The notes under the pieces were generated by a model that saw only the letters and a program-made list of their open reading frames with translations, was not told where the DNA came from and searched no databases. A stretch of 64,000 bases of DNA from IMG/VR virus record IMGVR_UViG_3300020477_000990, positions 124,001 to 188,000 of that record. One strand, given 5' to 3'. The first letter of the stretch is position 1; every line of letters begins with the position of its first letter. Source of the DNA: a virus. A program made the position numbers and the translations under genes. This document shows positions 13,007 to 20,900 of this stretch, piece after piece.

Positions 13007-13034
13007 TTGACAGATCACAGAAGTATGTTATATT
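13007..13034 (+). promoter_or_regulatory. Early-type promoter of the AAA+ ATPase gene
   Basis: GGTTGACA with TTGACA at 13007-13012, a 16-bp spacer ending in TGT, and TATATT at 13029-13034. Confidence 0.75.
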
Positions 13035-13067
13035 AAAATATAAACAAAATAAACAAGAAGGGAACAA

Positions 13068-14126
13068 ATGTCAACATACATTAAAATCGTAGACGGAACA
13101 TACGGAAAGAAGGCCGGGAAACCTTTAAGTGTCAAGGGCACAATCTTTCCTATGCTAAAAGCATTTCAAACAGATAAACAGGGTGGCTTTGTCACAGTCG
13201 ATGCAATGAAGGTTCCAAACTTTCCTGCAAGGACTATTAAAGTAAGATGTGAATCACCTAAGTCATATGAGTTTGTTAATGAATCAGATTTCGATAAAAG
13301 TATTAGACACATTGATGCTAATGTGCCAGGCGAAACTGAATCAGAAGCAATTGATAGAATAAGAGAAAGATTCGATATTCTAGATACTATGACGGAAGCA
13401 ACTATGGAAGGAACGGTAAGAGCACTTATTGTTAGTGGCCCTCCAGGAGTTGGTAAATCATACGGTGTTGAAGAGAAGTTAAATGAAGCAAACATCTTCG
13501 ATAAAATATCTGAAAGCAAACCTAAATGGGAAGTTGTCCGTGGGGCAATGAGTGCTATTGGTTTGTATCAAAAGTTGTTTAAGTTTAGTAATAGAGGGCA
13601 CATATTAGTTTTAGATGATTGTGACTCTATCCTATTCGATGACGTTGCACTTAACATACTTAAGGCGGCGTTAGATAGTAGTAAGAAAAGATACATATCA
13701 TGGAATACAGAATCAAGAGTATTGGCCAACGAAGGTGTGCCAGATAGGTTTGAATTCCAAGGTAGTGTTATCCTAATTACAAACATTAAGTTCAACTATG
13801 TTAAGTCCAAGAAGTTGCAAGATCACTTACAAGCGGTAATGTCAAGATGCCATTACTTAGACTTAACAATGGATAGTGTGCGTGATAGGATGTTGCGTTG
13901 CAAACAGATAATAGCAGATGGTGAAATGTTATCCCCATATAAATTTAGTGCTGAACAAGAGCAAAAACTAATAGACTTTATATGGGAGCATAGAGATTCA
14001 CTAAATGAGATTAGTTTAAGAATGGTGACTAAGATTGCTGACTTAATGAAGATGAGTAATGATTGGGAGAAATTAGCCAGAGCAACTTGTATGAAGCGAG
14101 CAATGGCTCAGAATAGAGTTGCTTAA
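13068..14126 (+). CDS. AAA+ ATPase
   Basis: Walker A SGPPGVGKSYG at about residues 124-134 and Walker B ILVLDDCDSILFDD at about 180-193 define an AAA+ ATP-binding core; sensor-1-like ILITNIKFN follows. Residues before 100 form a separate beta-rich N-terminal domain. At 352 residues it could be a loader, unfoldase or MoxR-like remodeller; phages often carry such stand-alone ATPases, but the client is unknown. The ribosome site is AGAAGGGAAC. Own promoter, single-gene unit. Confidence 0.8.
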   Translation: MSTYIKIVDGTYGKKAGKPLSVKGTIFPMLKAFQTDKQGGFVTVDAMKVPNFPARTIKVRCESPKSYEFVNESDFDKSIRHIDANVPGETESEAIDRIRERFDILDTMTEATMEGTVRALIVSGPPGVGKSYGVEEKLNEANIFDKISESKPKWEVVRGAMSAIGLYQKLFKFSNRGHILVLDDCDSILFDDVALNILKAALDSSKKRYISWNTESRVLANEGVPDRFEFQGSVILITNIKFNYVKSKKLQDHLQAVMSRCHYLDLTMDSVRDRMLRCKQIIADGEMLSPYKFSAEQEQKLIDFIWEHRDSLNEISLRMVTKIADLMKMSNDWEKLARATCMKRAMAQNRVA

Positions 14127-14139
14127 ACTACACAGAATT

Positions 14140-14200
14140 GGTGCTTGTTCTGTTCCTTTCTAAAGCACCATGGGGGTAATTACTTAGGTTTTTGCCCCCA
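14140..14200 (+). terminator. Two tandem hairpins after the ATPase gene
   Basis: GGTGCTT (14140-14146) pairs with AAGCACC (14163-14169), and TGGGGG (14171-14176) with CCCCCA (14195-14200). Neither is followed by a strong T-run, so termination may be partial or the hairpins may protect the mRNA 3' end. Confidence 0.5.
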
Positions 14201-14232
14201 AAACTTTCCATAAAATAAGAGAAAATAAGGGG

Positions 14233-14260
14233 TTGACATAATAGAATCCTATGTTATATT
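14233..14260 (+). promoter_or_regulatory. Early-type promoter of the 14292-14940 operon
   Basis: GGTTGACA with TTGACA at 14233-14238, a 16-bp spacer containing TAGAATCCTA (14242-14251) and ending in TGT, and TATATT at 14255-14260. Confidence 0.75.
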
Positions 14261-14291
14261 AATACTATAAACACTTAACAAAAGGAACAAA

Positions 14292-14642
14292 ATGAATAAA
14301 GTTCGTGGAATAGTCAACTCAGAAGATCCTAATATTCGTATACACAATGAAGGTATATCAGCGGCCAAGAAAGCGGCTAAAGAATATATGGATAAACACG
14401 GTGAGCCAATGTACTGTGGCTTTGCTTGGGTTAATATTAAACCTGGTACTAGCCAATTTGCTAGATCATTAAAGAAGCATAACCTTGTAGATACTACAAG
14501 TTACTATGGTGGTTATGATATATGGGATCCAGCAGGGTTCAATACACAATCAATGGATATAAAAGAAGTAGGTGCAGAGGCTTATGCTAATGTACTTGAG
14601 TCTTATGGTATTAATGCATCAATGATGTCAAGAGCTGATTAA
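14292..14642 (+). CDS. Hypothetical protein (116 aa)
   Basis: Not recognised. The body has AAKKAAKEYMDKHGEPMYCGFAW features and a later Gly/Tyr-rich loop (TTSYYGGYDIWDPAGFNTQ). The sequence looks well folded and soluble; similar proteins occur as unassigned genes in large phages. AAAGGAAC is the ribosome site. Confidence 0.65.
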   Translation: MNKVRGIVNSEDPNIRIHNEGISAAKKAAKEYMDKHGEPMYCGFAWVNIKPGTSQFARSLKKHNLVDTTSYYGGYDIWDPAGFNTQSMDIKEVGAEAYANVLESYGINASMMSRAD

Positions 14643-14652
14643 GGAGGGCTAT

Positions 14653-14940
14653 ATGAGTAAACATAAGGTAATAGATCTAATTAAGCAAGTTAAGTCACTA
14701 ACTACTAGAGATGACTTAATTGCTATATCTAATGCGGCACACACTAGATTAGATTGGGTTAATAGATGTAAGGCACAGGACTTTACTAGAGGTGATAGAG
14801 TATCATTTACATCTAGTAGATCAGGCCGTACAATGAAGGGTACTGTAAGGAAGGTTAATATCAAGTATGTTATAGTAGACATAGATGGTACTAGCATGAG
14901 CTACAGAGTACCTGGTTCATATTTGAAATTAGTAGCATAA
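14653..14940 (+). CDS. Small SH3/KOW-like protein (95 aa)
   Basis: An N-terminal helical part of about 40 residues is followed by FTRGDRVSFTSSRSGRTMKG and strands ending in YLKLVA, the layout of a small SH3-like barrel. It shares the GDRV motif with the 11016-11255 product. AAGGAGGGC precedes the ATG. Confidence 0.6.
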   Translation: MSKHKVIDLIKQVKSLTTRDDLIAISNAAHTRLDWVNRCKAQDFTRGDRVSFTSSRSGRTMKGTVRKVNIKYVIVDIDGTSMSYRVPGSYLKLVA

Positions 14941-14943
14941 GAG

Positions 14944-15003
14944 CTATACAGTAGTACTGTTGTATAGAGCTACAATACTAAAGGCCCTACGGGGCCTTTT
15001 TTT
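14944..15003 (+). terminator. Terminator region with two hairpins
   Basis: A CTATACA/TGTATAG hairpin (about 14944-14967) is followed by AAAGGCCC/GGGCCTTT (14981-14988 with 14993-15000) and a T-run to 15003. Confidence 0.8.
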
Positions 15004-16176
15004 ATGAAATTTATTTCGTAAAAGAAAAATAAAAAAATAAAATAATTTTCCCCTGGCCGACCATGTAAATATTCGCACCCTAAAATCGAGGAGACCTAGG
15101 CTATGACGGACGTTATATTTTTTGGGTAAAAAAGGAGAGGTGTAATATAAAGGGCGGTGCTAAAAAAATTGCAGTAAAAAATTTTTAGTTAAACATATAG
15201 AAATCTGTAATGTAGTATTTTTAATAGAAAACAACCCATATATCCAATATACCCCGCGGCAAGAACAATGATGAACTCAACAGAAACGACAGTAGATCAA
15301 CTGTTATAAAGATTGTTGTCCCCCATTCTTATGAAGCAGTAAAGAACTGTGAACTCACAATGAGCTACACAATGAATCCACGATGAAGCATTGTGATGAT
15401 GCTTAAAAATTAAAATGCTATAAAAAATAGCATTTATAACAATACCTCGCGGGAGAGGTATAACTTAATGGATCACTATGACGCTAAAATGGAAAACTGT
15501 GGTAACTGTTAAGGGCTCAACAATTATAGGTTTCTAACCTACAAATATCATGTAGCCAAATATAAACCACCATACAAGTGCTATTAAAATCAACACTATT
15601 GTTGCTATGTCATCACGCATAACACTATTTAAGCAGAGGCATTAACAAACAGGACACACGGGCTTTAAAATAGGATTAAAGGCTCTTATATACGTAGTAC
15701 TAGCTATGCTTATGAACTGTACGCAAATATGCGTTAGGCCTGTTTGTAGCATACTGCTACGGTGAAGTGATTAGTCTACGGAGTGTAATAAACTGTAACA
15801 ATCTTAATAGCTATTAGGCATGGTGGGGCATGGTGGTTGCTGTAGTTAAGAGTCTTCTGCGAGAGCTGGAAAAGGAACGTAAGTTCCGTTCCACTAGCGA
15901 GCAGATATATCCGTATGAACGAGCTATATTATATCCTTTTAATAAAGTTTATTAGATTTTGTAATTTTGGTCGCAAATACAAGCAAATACAATTATAACC
16001 GCCGCACATACAAACTATACAATATAAACCCCACATACACCGCAAATACAATATAATACTATATACCCCGCACATACAAAAAATCGCAAATACAAACTAT
16101 GCAATATAAACACCCCTACAAAAAAATTTTCGCATACACATAAAATACAATATACGCCCCTTGCGTAAATACTATT
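15004..16176. other. Second long non-coding region
   Basis: About 1.17 kb without a convincing gene. It contains a possible eight-codon leader peptide with a strong ribosome site (GAGGAG, ATG at 15103), a decayed copy of the early promoter near 15189-15212 (TTAAAC, TAGAAATCTG), and nested inverted repeats at about 15265-15325. It also has CACAATGA-type repeats at 15347-15385, a perfect hairpin ATACCTC/GAGGTAT at 15442-15461, an isolated TAGGTTTCTA element at 15527, and the CGCAAATACAA repeat array from 15972. Confidence 0.6.
15972..16160 (+). repeat. Degenerate ~30-bp CGCAAATACAA...CAATATAAACCCC repeats
   Basis: Units begin at about 15972, 16003, 16041, 16069, 16085 and 16131. The best pair is 16003-16032 and 16085-16116, which differ by only a few bases. 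The plus strand is almost free of G outside the CGC cores, giving extreme strand asymmetry. The array ends just before the ATG at 16177. Confidence 0.65.
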
Positions 16177-16503
16177 ATGGAACTGTTGATTAAAGCAATT
16201 ATAGGTGGTATCATTATAGCTACAGTTAGTACTATCGGAGGACGTTATCCTACTGTAGGAGCATTTGTATTAGGTATACCATTAGCAACATTTGTTTCAT
16301 TTATCTTTATGCACTATGCAGGTGTTGACATACAAACATTTAAACTCATTAGTATACAGACTGTATACTTTGTTCTAGTCAGCTTATTGTTCTTTCCGGT
16401 GTTCATATATATGATATCCACTCATGGCTTTTGGATATCAATGCTAGTTTCAGTACTAATTACAGGTACCTTAATGATGTGTTTATTCAAGTATATACAA
16501 TAA
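16177..16503 (+). CDS. Multi-pass membrane protein (108 aa), DUF3147-like
   Basis: Hydrophobic segments at about residues 3-20, 28-47, 56-78 and 84-105 indicate three to four transmembrane helices. The pattern TIGGRYPTVGAFVLGIPLATF recalls small membrane proteins of the DUF3147 type, whose role is unknown. No ribosome site is clear. It begins a run of tiny membrane-protein genes. Confidence 0.65.
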   Translation: MELLIKAIIGGIIIATVSTIGGRYPTVGAFVLGIPLATFVSFIFMHYAGVDIQTFKLISIQTVYFVLVSLLFFPVFIYMISTHGFWISMLVSVLITGTLMMCLFKYIQ

Positions 16504-16511
16504 ATATTTGT

Positions 16512-16592
16512 ATGGAATCGTATGTAATACAAGGTATATTAATTATAGTTGTAGTAGTTTTTGCTATGTACATGGGAATATACGTGTGGTAA
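16512..16592 (+). CDS. Tiny membrane protein (26 aa)
   Basis: A single hydrophobic helix takes up most of the product (GILIIVVVVFAMYMGIYVW). It sits between two other membrane-protein genes with five or fewer bases of spacing on its right. No ribosome site is visible, so expression is uncertain. Confidence 0.4.
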   Translation: MESYVIQGILIIVVVVFAMYMGIYVW

Positions 16593-16596
16593 TGTT

Positions 16597-16692
16597 ATGG
16601 AACTGTTTAAAATAGTCTTAGGACTGTTTGCACTTTTTATAATAATAGCATTTGCACTAGGTTACATTCATGGAACATTGATTTGGTTATAA
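16597..16692 (+). CDS. Tiny membrane protein (31 aa)
   Basis: Starts MELFKIVLGLF and is hydrophobic through residue 22 (ALFIIIAFALGY). Its stop is one base from the next ATG. Its tight packing between genes supports it being real. Confidence 0.45.
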   Translation: MELFKIVLGLFALFIIIAFALGYIHGTLIWL

Positions 16693-16693
16693 T

Positions 16694-16909
16694 ATGAGTT
16701 TTGAAAAAACACATAATCAATTCCATAAAGTTTATATGCACAATGTTGATAATGGAAAGACTGATACGATTTATTTAGGTTACTATACTAAACGTCTAGC
16801 TTGGCAAGAATTTAAAGAATTAAGAGATTCAAACAAATGGACTTGTATAGTATTTGATGATATAACTAAAGAAGAATTTGATAAAAGAATAAAAAGGTAT
16901 ACACCATAA
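16694..16909 (+). CDS. Hypothetical small protein (71 aa)
   Basis: Not recognised. Aromatic and charged; alternating strands and a helix (KRLAWQEFKELRDSNKWTCIVF). It is directly coupled to both neighbours by one-base overlap or spacing. Confidence 0.6.
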   Translation: MSFEKTHNQFHKVYMHNVDNGKTDTIYLGYYTKRLAWQEFKELRDSNKWTCIVFDDITKEEFDKRIKRYTP

Positions 16910-17133
16910 TGTGGGAACTAATAGCAATACTATGTACGATTGAAGGTTGTCAAGTATTTCCTGATGACGAAGGACGTGTATTTGAAGATATGCGTAAATG
17001 TGAAGAGTATGCTGAATATAGATTTTATGATACTATGGAAGAAATAAAGTTACGTGAAGCAGAAGGTCGTATGCACAAACAGTACTATTTTGAAGTAGGC
17101 TGTGAAAAGTATGATATAAACATAGACTCATGA
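16909..17133 (+). CDS. Hypothetical acidic protein with cysteines (74 aa)
   Basis: Not recognised. The first 20 residues are mildly hydrophobic (MWELIAILCTIEGCQVF), and four further features stand out: two later cysteines, a strongly acidic helix, and a KYDINIDS tail. It overlaps the previous and next genes by one and four bases. Confidence 0.55.
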   Translation: MWELIAILCTIEGCQVFPDDEGRVFEDMRKCEEYAEYRFYDTMEEIKLREAEGRMHKQYYFEVGCEKYDINIDS

Positions 17134-17366
17134 AATGGTCATTAAACAAACGTAGGATGTGGTATAAACTAACAGGCATACCTATTTGGCTACATACTCA
17201 TTGCGTTAATAAAGAAACTGAACTACCATTGTTTAAAGATAAGTTTTGGGTAGAAGGTTGGAAATGCCAAGATTGTAATATGACTATTACAGAGCAAGAT
17301 GAATTTAATAGAAAAGTACTTGGTGAATATACAATTAATACGTTAGATCCTAAAGCATTTATGTAG
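17130..17366 (+). CDS. Small zinc-knuckle-like protein (78 aa)
   Basis: His and Cys residues spaced as HTHCVN and WKCQDCNMTI could bind zinc. Basic N-terminus (MKWSLNKRRMWYKL). It overlaps the previous gene by four bases (ATGA) and ends just before the bL12 promoter. Confidence 0.55.
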   Translation: MKWSLNKRRMWYKLTGIPIWLHTHCVNKETELPLFKDKFWVEGWKCQDCNMTITEQDEFNRKVLGEYTINTLDPKAFM

Positions 17367-17367
17367 G

Positions 17368-17396
17368 TTGACAACATATTACAACTATAATACAAT
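17368..17396 (+). promoter_or_regulatory. Promoter of the bL12 gene
   Basis: GGTTGACA with TTGACA at 17368-17373, a 17-bp spacer and TACAAT at 17391-17396. Unlike most early promoters here it has neither a 16-bp spacer nor TGY before the -10. Confidence 0.65.
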
Positions 17397-17440
17397 AATA
17401 TGATAAGTATGTATTAACCAAGTATATAATGAAAGGCTTT

Positions 17441-17827
17441 ATGACAGAAGAAGCAAATAAAATAGAAGTATTAGTAAAACAGTTAGGGCAACTAACAGTA
17501 GTAGAAGCAGGTCAACTTGCAAAACAATTAGAAAAAGAATGGGACCTAGATTTAGATTCATTAACAGCAGGTGCTGGTGCTCAAGCGGCGGCTCCAGTAG
17601 ATGAAGGCAAAACAGAATTTGATGTATTACTTACAGGCTTTGACGATAGTAAAAAAATTGCAGTACTTAAAGCAATTAAAACAATTAAAGATATAGGCTT
17701 AATGGACGCAAAAAAATTTGTGGAAGGAGATTTACCGGCAACAGTAGCAGACGAAGTTTCAAAAGAACAAGCTGAAAAATTTAAAAAAGAAATTGAAGAT
17801 GCTGGTGGACAGGTACAATTAAAATAA
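17441..17827 (+). CDS. rplL: Ribosomal protein bL12 (L7/L12) homologue
   Basis: A full-length bL12: an N-terminal dimerisation helix region (residues about 4-35, ending KEWDLDLDSL), an Ala/Gly hinge (TAGAGAQAAAP), and the C-terminal domain beginning KTEFDVLL. The C-terminal domain keeps the factor-binding helix pattern (KKIAVLKAIKTI... GLMDAKKFVE) and the terminal GGQVQLK strand. At 128 residues it matches bacterial proteins. The start at 17441 has GAAAGG directly upstream; an ATG at 17429 precedes that site. If it enters host ribosomes as the stalk it would contact EF-Tu, EF-G and initiation factors, so the phage may tune translation. bL12 and bS21 homologues have been reported in marine phages. 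Confidence 0.9.
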   Translation: MTEEANKIEVLVKQLGQLTVVEAGQLAKQLEKEWDLDLDSLTAGAGAQAAAPVDEGKTEFDVLLTGFDDSKKIAVLKAIKTIKDIGLMDAKKFVEGDLPATVADEVSKEQAEKFKKEIEDAGGQVQLK

Positions 17828-18138
17828 TGTTTAAAATTTTAGTATTAGCATATCTCATTGGACAAGACCCTATAGCAACGCAACAAACATTTGCTATGGA
17901 AAAAACATTTAGTACAATGGAAGAATGTAAAATAGAATTAATGATGCAAACTCGTGATAACGGAACTTATGATGTGTTATGGGAATTTGTAGAAGACATG
18001 GATTTCAAATATGATTGGTTAGTAGCTGGTTGTAAGAATGAAGAAACCGGAGAGGAGTTTCAAATTAGTCCAGAATATCCGTTAGGTAAACCTGACGAAT
18101 TACAAGATGTGGCAGTTGATAAACAGTTAGAAGTATGA
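17827..18138 (+). CDS. Hypothetical protein (103 aa)
   Basis: Not recognised. The first 20 residues are mildly hydrophobic (MFKILVLAYLIGQDPIATQQ) and may form a weak signal peptide, followed by an acidic body with two cysteines. The ATG overlaps the bL12 stop, so it is co-transcribed with bL12. Confidence 0.55.
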   Translation: MFKILVLAYLIGQDPIATQQTFAMEKTFSTMEECKIELMMQTRDNGTYDVLWEFVEDMDFKYDWLVAGCKNEETGEEFQISPEYPLGKPDELQDVAVDKQLEV

Positions 18139-18260
18139 CGTGGTTGTTAATAGGAATAGTATTAGGTTTTACAATTAGAGTTTATATGTCGCCACCACAT
18201 AAATCAGAAAAAGAAAAGTTTGAAGATAAATGGAATTGGACTGGATTTGGAGGAGGTTAA
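18135..18260 (+). CDS. Tiny membrane-anchored protein (41 aa)
   Basis: N-terminal hydrophobic helix (WLLIGIVLGFTIRVYM) then a charged tail ending in WNWTGFGGG. It overlaps the previous stop (ATGA). Confidence 0.45.
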   Translation: MTWLLIGIVLGFTIRVYMSPPHKSEKEKFEDKWNWTGFGGG

Positions 18261-18276
18261 TTTATAGGTAAACACA

Positions 18277-18639
18277 ATGAACCAGAAGTTGTTTAAAATT
18301 TTATTATATACATTTATGTTTTCCGGAATAGCCAATGCAAATGAAAACGAGCAAAATATAGAACTGGTTACAAAGAAGTTTGCAAACCATTTACTCCATG
18401 AAGTTGTCCCAGAAATAACAATACCAGAATATCTAAAAAATAAATTACCAGACAGTATTAGTTTTAGTGGCTTTGATGAAATGCATTATGATCGTAATGG
18501 TAACACTTACACCATAGATCCATTTAATCCAATTGATAAAATAGAATATAATTTTGGAGAAGATAAAAATAAATCAATAACTTATGACAGTAATGGTCAA
18601 GTGTACTTTCAATTTAAAAAATCATTTAACTGGAAATAA
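18277..18639 (+). CDS. Exported hypothetical protein (120 aa)
   Basis: Residues 1-21 form a signal peptide (LFKILLYTFMFSG then ANA). The mature part has strand-rich, Asp/Asn-containing repeats near the end (YDRNGNTYTIDPFN, YDSNGQVYFQF). Probably periplasmic. It converges on the SGNH gene, overlapping its end by 18 bases. Confidence 0.6.
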   Translation: MNQKLFKILLYTFMFSGIANANENEQNIELVTKKFANHLLHEVVPEITIPEYLKNKLPDSISFSGFDEMHYDRNGNTYTIDPFNPIDKIEYNFGEDKNKSITYDSNGQVYFQFKKSFNWK

Positions 18640-19467
18640 TAAATTATTAGCTTCTGTATAAAGTTGATTACCAAATTCTTTATGCACACTAGGACCCAAA
18701 TGCCAACCATCTCTAGCATTATCATCACGACCTAATTTTTCTTTAACGGCAGAGTGTACAGTTTTTAAATCACGGACTTTTAAACTTATTAGCCTTGTGT
18801 TCTTACAAATAAGATTTACCATATTAAAGTTTTTTATAAAATTTTCTCTAACAGTAATGTTATCAAATCCTGCAGATCGATCTGGTACAATTTTTTTATG
18901 TATAACAGTTCCATCTTCTTGAATAAACTCTCCCCAGTTTAACCAAGCATATAATACGACAACAAGATCAGGTTTAATAGTGTCAATTGATCTATAAAGT
19001 AATCTTGTAATGTAATCATTAGGAACACCAGCTACACCTAAATTAATAAGTTTAGTATTGTTTATTTTTTCTTTATTAAATCTTTGTTTTAAATGATACG
19101 GCCATATTTGTTTGTCATCTAAACCAGTACCAAACGTACTACTTGAACCACAAACTAATATTGTAAAATTTGAAGGAGAATCTATTTCATCTCCTCTATA
19201 ACCTAAACTGTTAAAAGTATAGTTAACATTATCCGATGTATAGTTCCAATCTTTATGAGGTGGGTTTAATTTTAAATTGTTAAAGTTTTTTTCATTGTCT
19301 ATTGAAAACCATTTAGCAGTTGAGTTTCGTTTAACACCTTTAACCCAATCACATTGTAACCCATTAGTTTCATCTATCCATTTAAATGATTTTGCTTCGT
19401 TGATAATATCAGGTACACCTAATGTCCAATATTGATCATTAATATCCGTTGTCGTTAAAGTCGTCAT
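18622..19467 (-). CDS. SGNH/GDSL-type hydrolase
   Basis: Block I is VCGSSSTFGTG at about residue 100 (nucleophile Ser), then NLGVAGVPNDY (block with the oxyanion Gly), and near the C-terminus RDGWHLGPSVH provides the D-x-x-H catalytic pair. The first 85 residues are an extra N-terminal domain. The family removes acyl groups from sugars and lipids; here a sugar O-acetyl esterase role is plausible. It overlaps the SET-domain gene by 29 bases in the same operon direction. Confidence 0.75.
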   Translation of the reverse strand: MTTLTTTDINDQYWTLGVPDIINEAKSFKWIDETNGLQCDWVKGVKRNSTAKWFSIDNEKNFNNLKLNPPHKDWNYTSDNVNYTFNSLGYRGDEIDSPSNFTILVCGSSSTFGTGLDDKQIWPYHLKQRFNKEKINNTKLINLGVAGVPNDYITRLLYRSIDTIKPDLVVVLYAWLNWGEFIQEDGTVIHKKIVPDRSAGFDNITVRENFIKNFNMVNLICKNTRLISLKVRDLKTVHSAVKEKLGRDDNARDGWHLGPSVHKEFGNQLYTEANNLLFPVK

Positions 19468-19759
19468 ATAGTGTGTACGTGGCAGTTAATTCATCACCTG
19501 CTTTAATTGGTCTAATAGTCATTAAATAACACACAGGTTTTTGATGCCAATATCCTTTTATATTTCTGCAATTTGGATTATCTGAATGATTATAAAATGC
19601 ACCTAAGGCAGTTCTAATCGCACCATGTGGAAAGTTTTTATCTAATATATGAACAATACCTAATACAATATCTTCTTTAAAATCTTTAGTAGCAAATAAT
19701 CCTAATCCTTGCACATTAGATTCTTTGATAGTAATTCCGTCTGGTAGTGGCTTGTACAT
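19439..19759 (-). CDS. SET-domain protein
   Basis: The compact 106-residue protein is little more than a SET core: start strand with GLGLFATKDFKEDIVLG, central FYNHSDNPNCR (the N-H-S and P-N S-adenosylmethionine-binding motif), and GDELTATYTLYDD (the E-L-x-x-x-Y active-site strand). SET enzymes methylate protein lysines; the target could be a host or phage protein. It lacks a cysteine-rich post-SET zinc site. It is co-oriented and overlaps the SGNH gene. Confidence 0.8.
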   Translation of the reverse strand: MYKPLPDGITIKESNVQGLGLFATKDFKEDIVLGIVHILDKNFPHGAIRTALGAFYNHSDNPNCRNIKGYWHQKPVCYLMTIRPIKAGDELTATYTLYDDFNDNGY

Positions 19760-19763
19760 AATA

Positions 19764-20045
19764 TTAATCTAAGTCTAAGTGGTCGTCAGTTTCAACTAAT
19801 GGTAAAATAGTTCCATCATACATTGGTTCGCTGTGGTCACCCCAACCTAGAAGATCATACTCTTCTCTAGTAATACTCCATTCAGAAGTAAGAACTAGAT
19901 CATTGCCAACCATTGCTTTTTTAAATTTAATTCTTCCATTAGCATTAGCCTGTGTACCCATGTTTGTACTTGATGTTCCTTCTAACCATGCATTTACTAT
20001 ATCAACTGCGTTATCAGTACCGTCTGTTTTAAAAGATATAATCAT
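19764..20045 (-). CDS. Hypothetical protein (93 aa)
   Basis: Not recognised. Soluble mixed fold with a Trp/Gly segment (DLLGWGDHSEPMYDG) and acidic end. It starts the transcription run leading into the SET and SGNH genes. Confidence 0.55.
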   Translation of the reverse strand: MIISFKTDGTDNAVDIVNAWLEGTSSTNMGTQANANGRIKFKKAMVGNDLVLTSEWSITREEYDLLGWGDHSEPMYDGTILPLVETDDHLDLD

Positions 20046-20074
20046 AATAATCCTTGTTTCCTGTAAATATATAT

Positions 20075-20239
20075 TTATTGTTTATTCTTTTTTAATTTAG
20101 CAATACGTTCTTTTTTAGCTTTAATGCTTTGATCATAGCTCATACGTAATTCTTTTATTTCTTCAATAACACGATCGGCAAAGTCTTTTCTAGCTTTTCT
20201 TATATTTTTTTCTGTACCCACCCAAATAACTTTGATCAT
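20075..20239 (-). CDS. Small basic helical protein (54 aa)
   Basis: Begins MIKVIWVGTEKN and continues as a Lys/Arg-rich helix to KKNKQ. Its ATG overlaps the stop of the 20236-20448 gene (ATGA), which supports it being translated. Function unknown. Confidence 0.5.
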   Translation of the reverse strand: MIKVIWVGTEKNIRKARKDFADRVIEEIKELRMSYDQSIKAKKERIAKLKKNKQ

Positions 20240-20448
20240 TTAACCCGGCTATCGTAGACATATTCACGTCCACGCATTTCACAAATCCAAACACTTCCAC
20301 GATACTGTTTAAATACCATTTTAATAGATTTTTCTAGGATTATTGTTTTATCACCATTTGGATGATTTTTAATTACTACTCCATTAGCAGTAACGCCATT
20401 ATCTGTACAGGTAATTTTTACTATTTCTTCTTCTTGTTCTCTATACAT
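20236..20448 (-). CDS. Hypothetical small protein (70 aa)
   Basis: Not recognised. Strand-rich with a single cysteine pair (ITCTDNGV and WICEMRG) and a basic middle. Coupled to the downstream small basic protein. Confidence 0.55.
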   Translation of the reverse strand: MYREQEEEIVKITCTDNGVTANGVVIKNHPNGDKTIILEKSIKMVFKQYRGSVWICEMRGREYVYDSRVK

Positions 20449-20485
20449 ATAATTTATAATATACTACAATATTAAAATTTGTCAA

Positions 20486-20821
20486 CTATAATATTTTTAA
20501 TTTAAAGTTAAAGCAATCTGTTTTCTTTTGAAAAGTCATAACAGCCCGTTGTCTAGCTGGCCAAGAACGTGATGGTTGACAATCTTCAAAGAACCACCCA
20601 AACTTACCATCACAATATTTGTCACACCAATTAATAATTTTCATATTAATATCTAACTTAACTAATGGAACATTATATTTAAAAGATTGATTAAATCCAC
20701 AACCTTTTCTTATAAGGCCGTTATTTTCTAAACGACAATCATCATATAACCAATCACTATCCATAATACCACTTTTAACGGCTTCTCTTATATTTCTTTT
20801 AATTACAGCACGATTAATCAT
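20486..20821 (-). CDS. Hypothetical cysteine- and tryptophan-rich protein (111 aa)
   Basis: Not recognised. Six cysteines occur, including WCDKYCDGKFGWFFEDC, and may bind metal or form disulfides. N-terminus is basic. It overlaps the end of the tiny membrane-protein gene upstream by four bases. Confidence 0.55.
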   Translation of the reverse strand: MINRAVIKRNIREAVKSGIMDSDWLYDDCRLENNGLIRKGCGFNQSFKYNVPLVKLDINMKIINWCDKYCDGKFGWFFEDCQPSRSWPARQRAVMTFQKKTDCFNFKLKIL

Positions 20822-20898
20822 TTTTTGTAATAGTGTATGACTAATAATACTCCTACAACAATAATAGTTGCGTATGTAAAAGCAGTATAACTATCCAT
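20818..20898 (-). CDS. Tiny membrane protein (26 aa)
   Basis: One hydrophobic helix (AFTYATIIVVGVLLVIHYY) with a KK end, coupled by ATGA to the following gene. Confidence 0.45.
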   Translation of the reverse strand: MDSYTAFTYATIIVVGVLLVIHYYKK

Positions 20899-20900
20899 GT

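Noticed and set aside
15972-16160. CRISPR-like array
   Set aside because: Units are degenerate and of uneven spacing, with no unique spacers between identical repeats.
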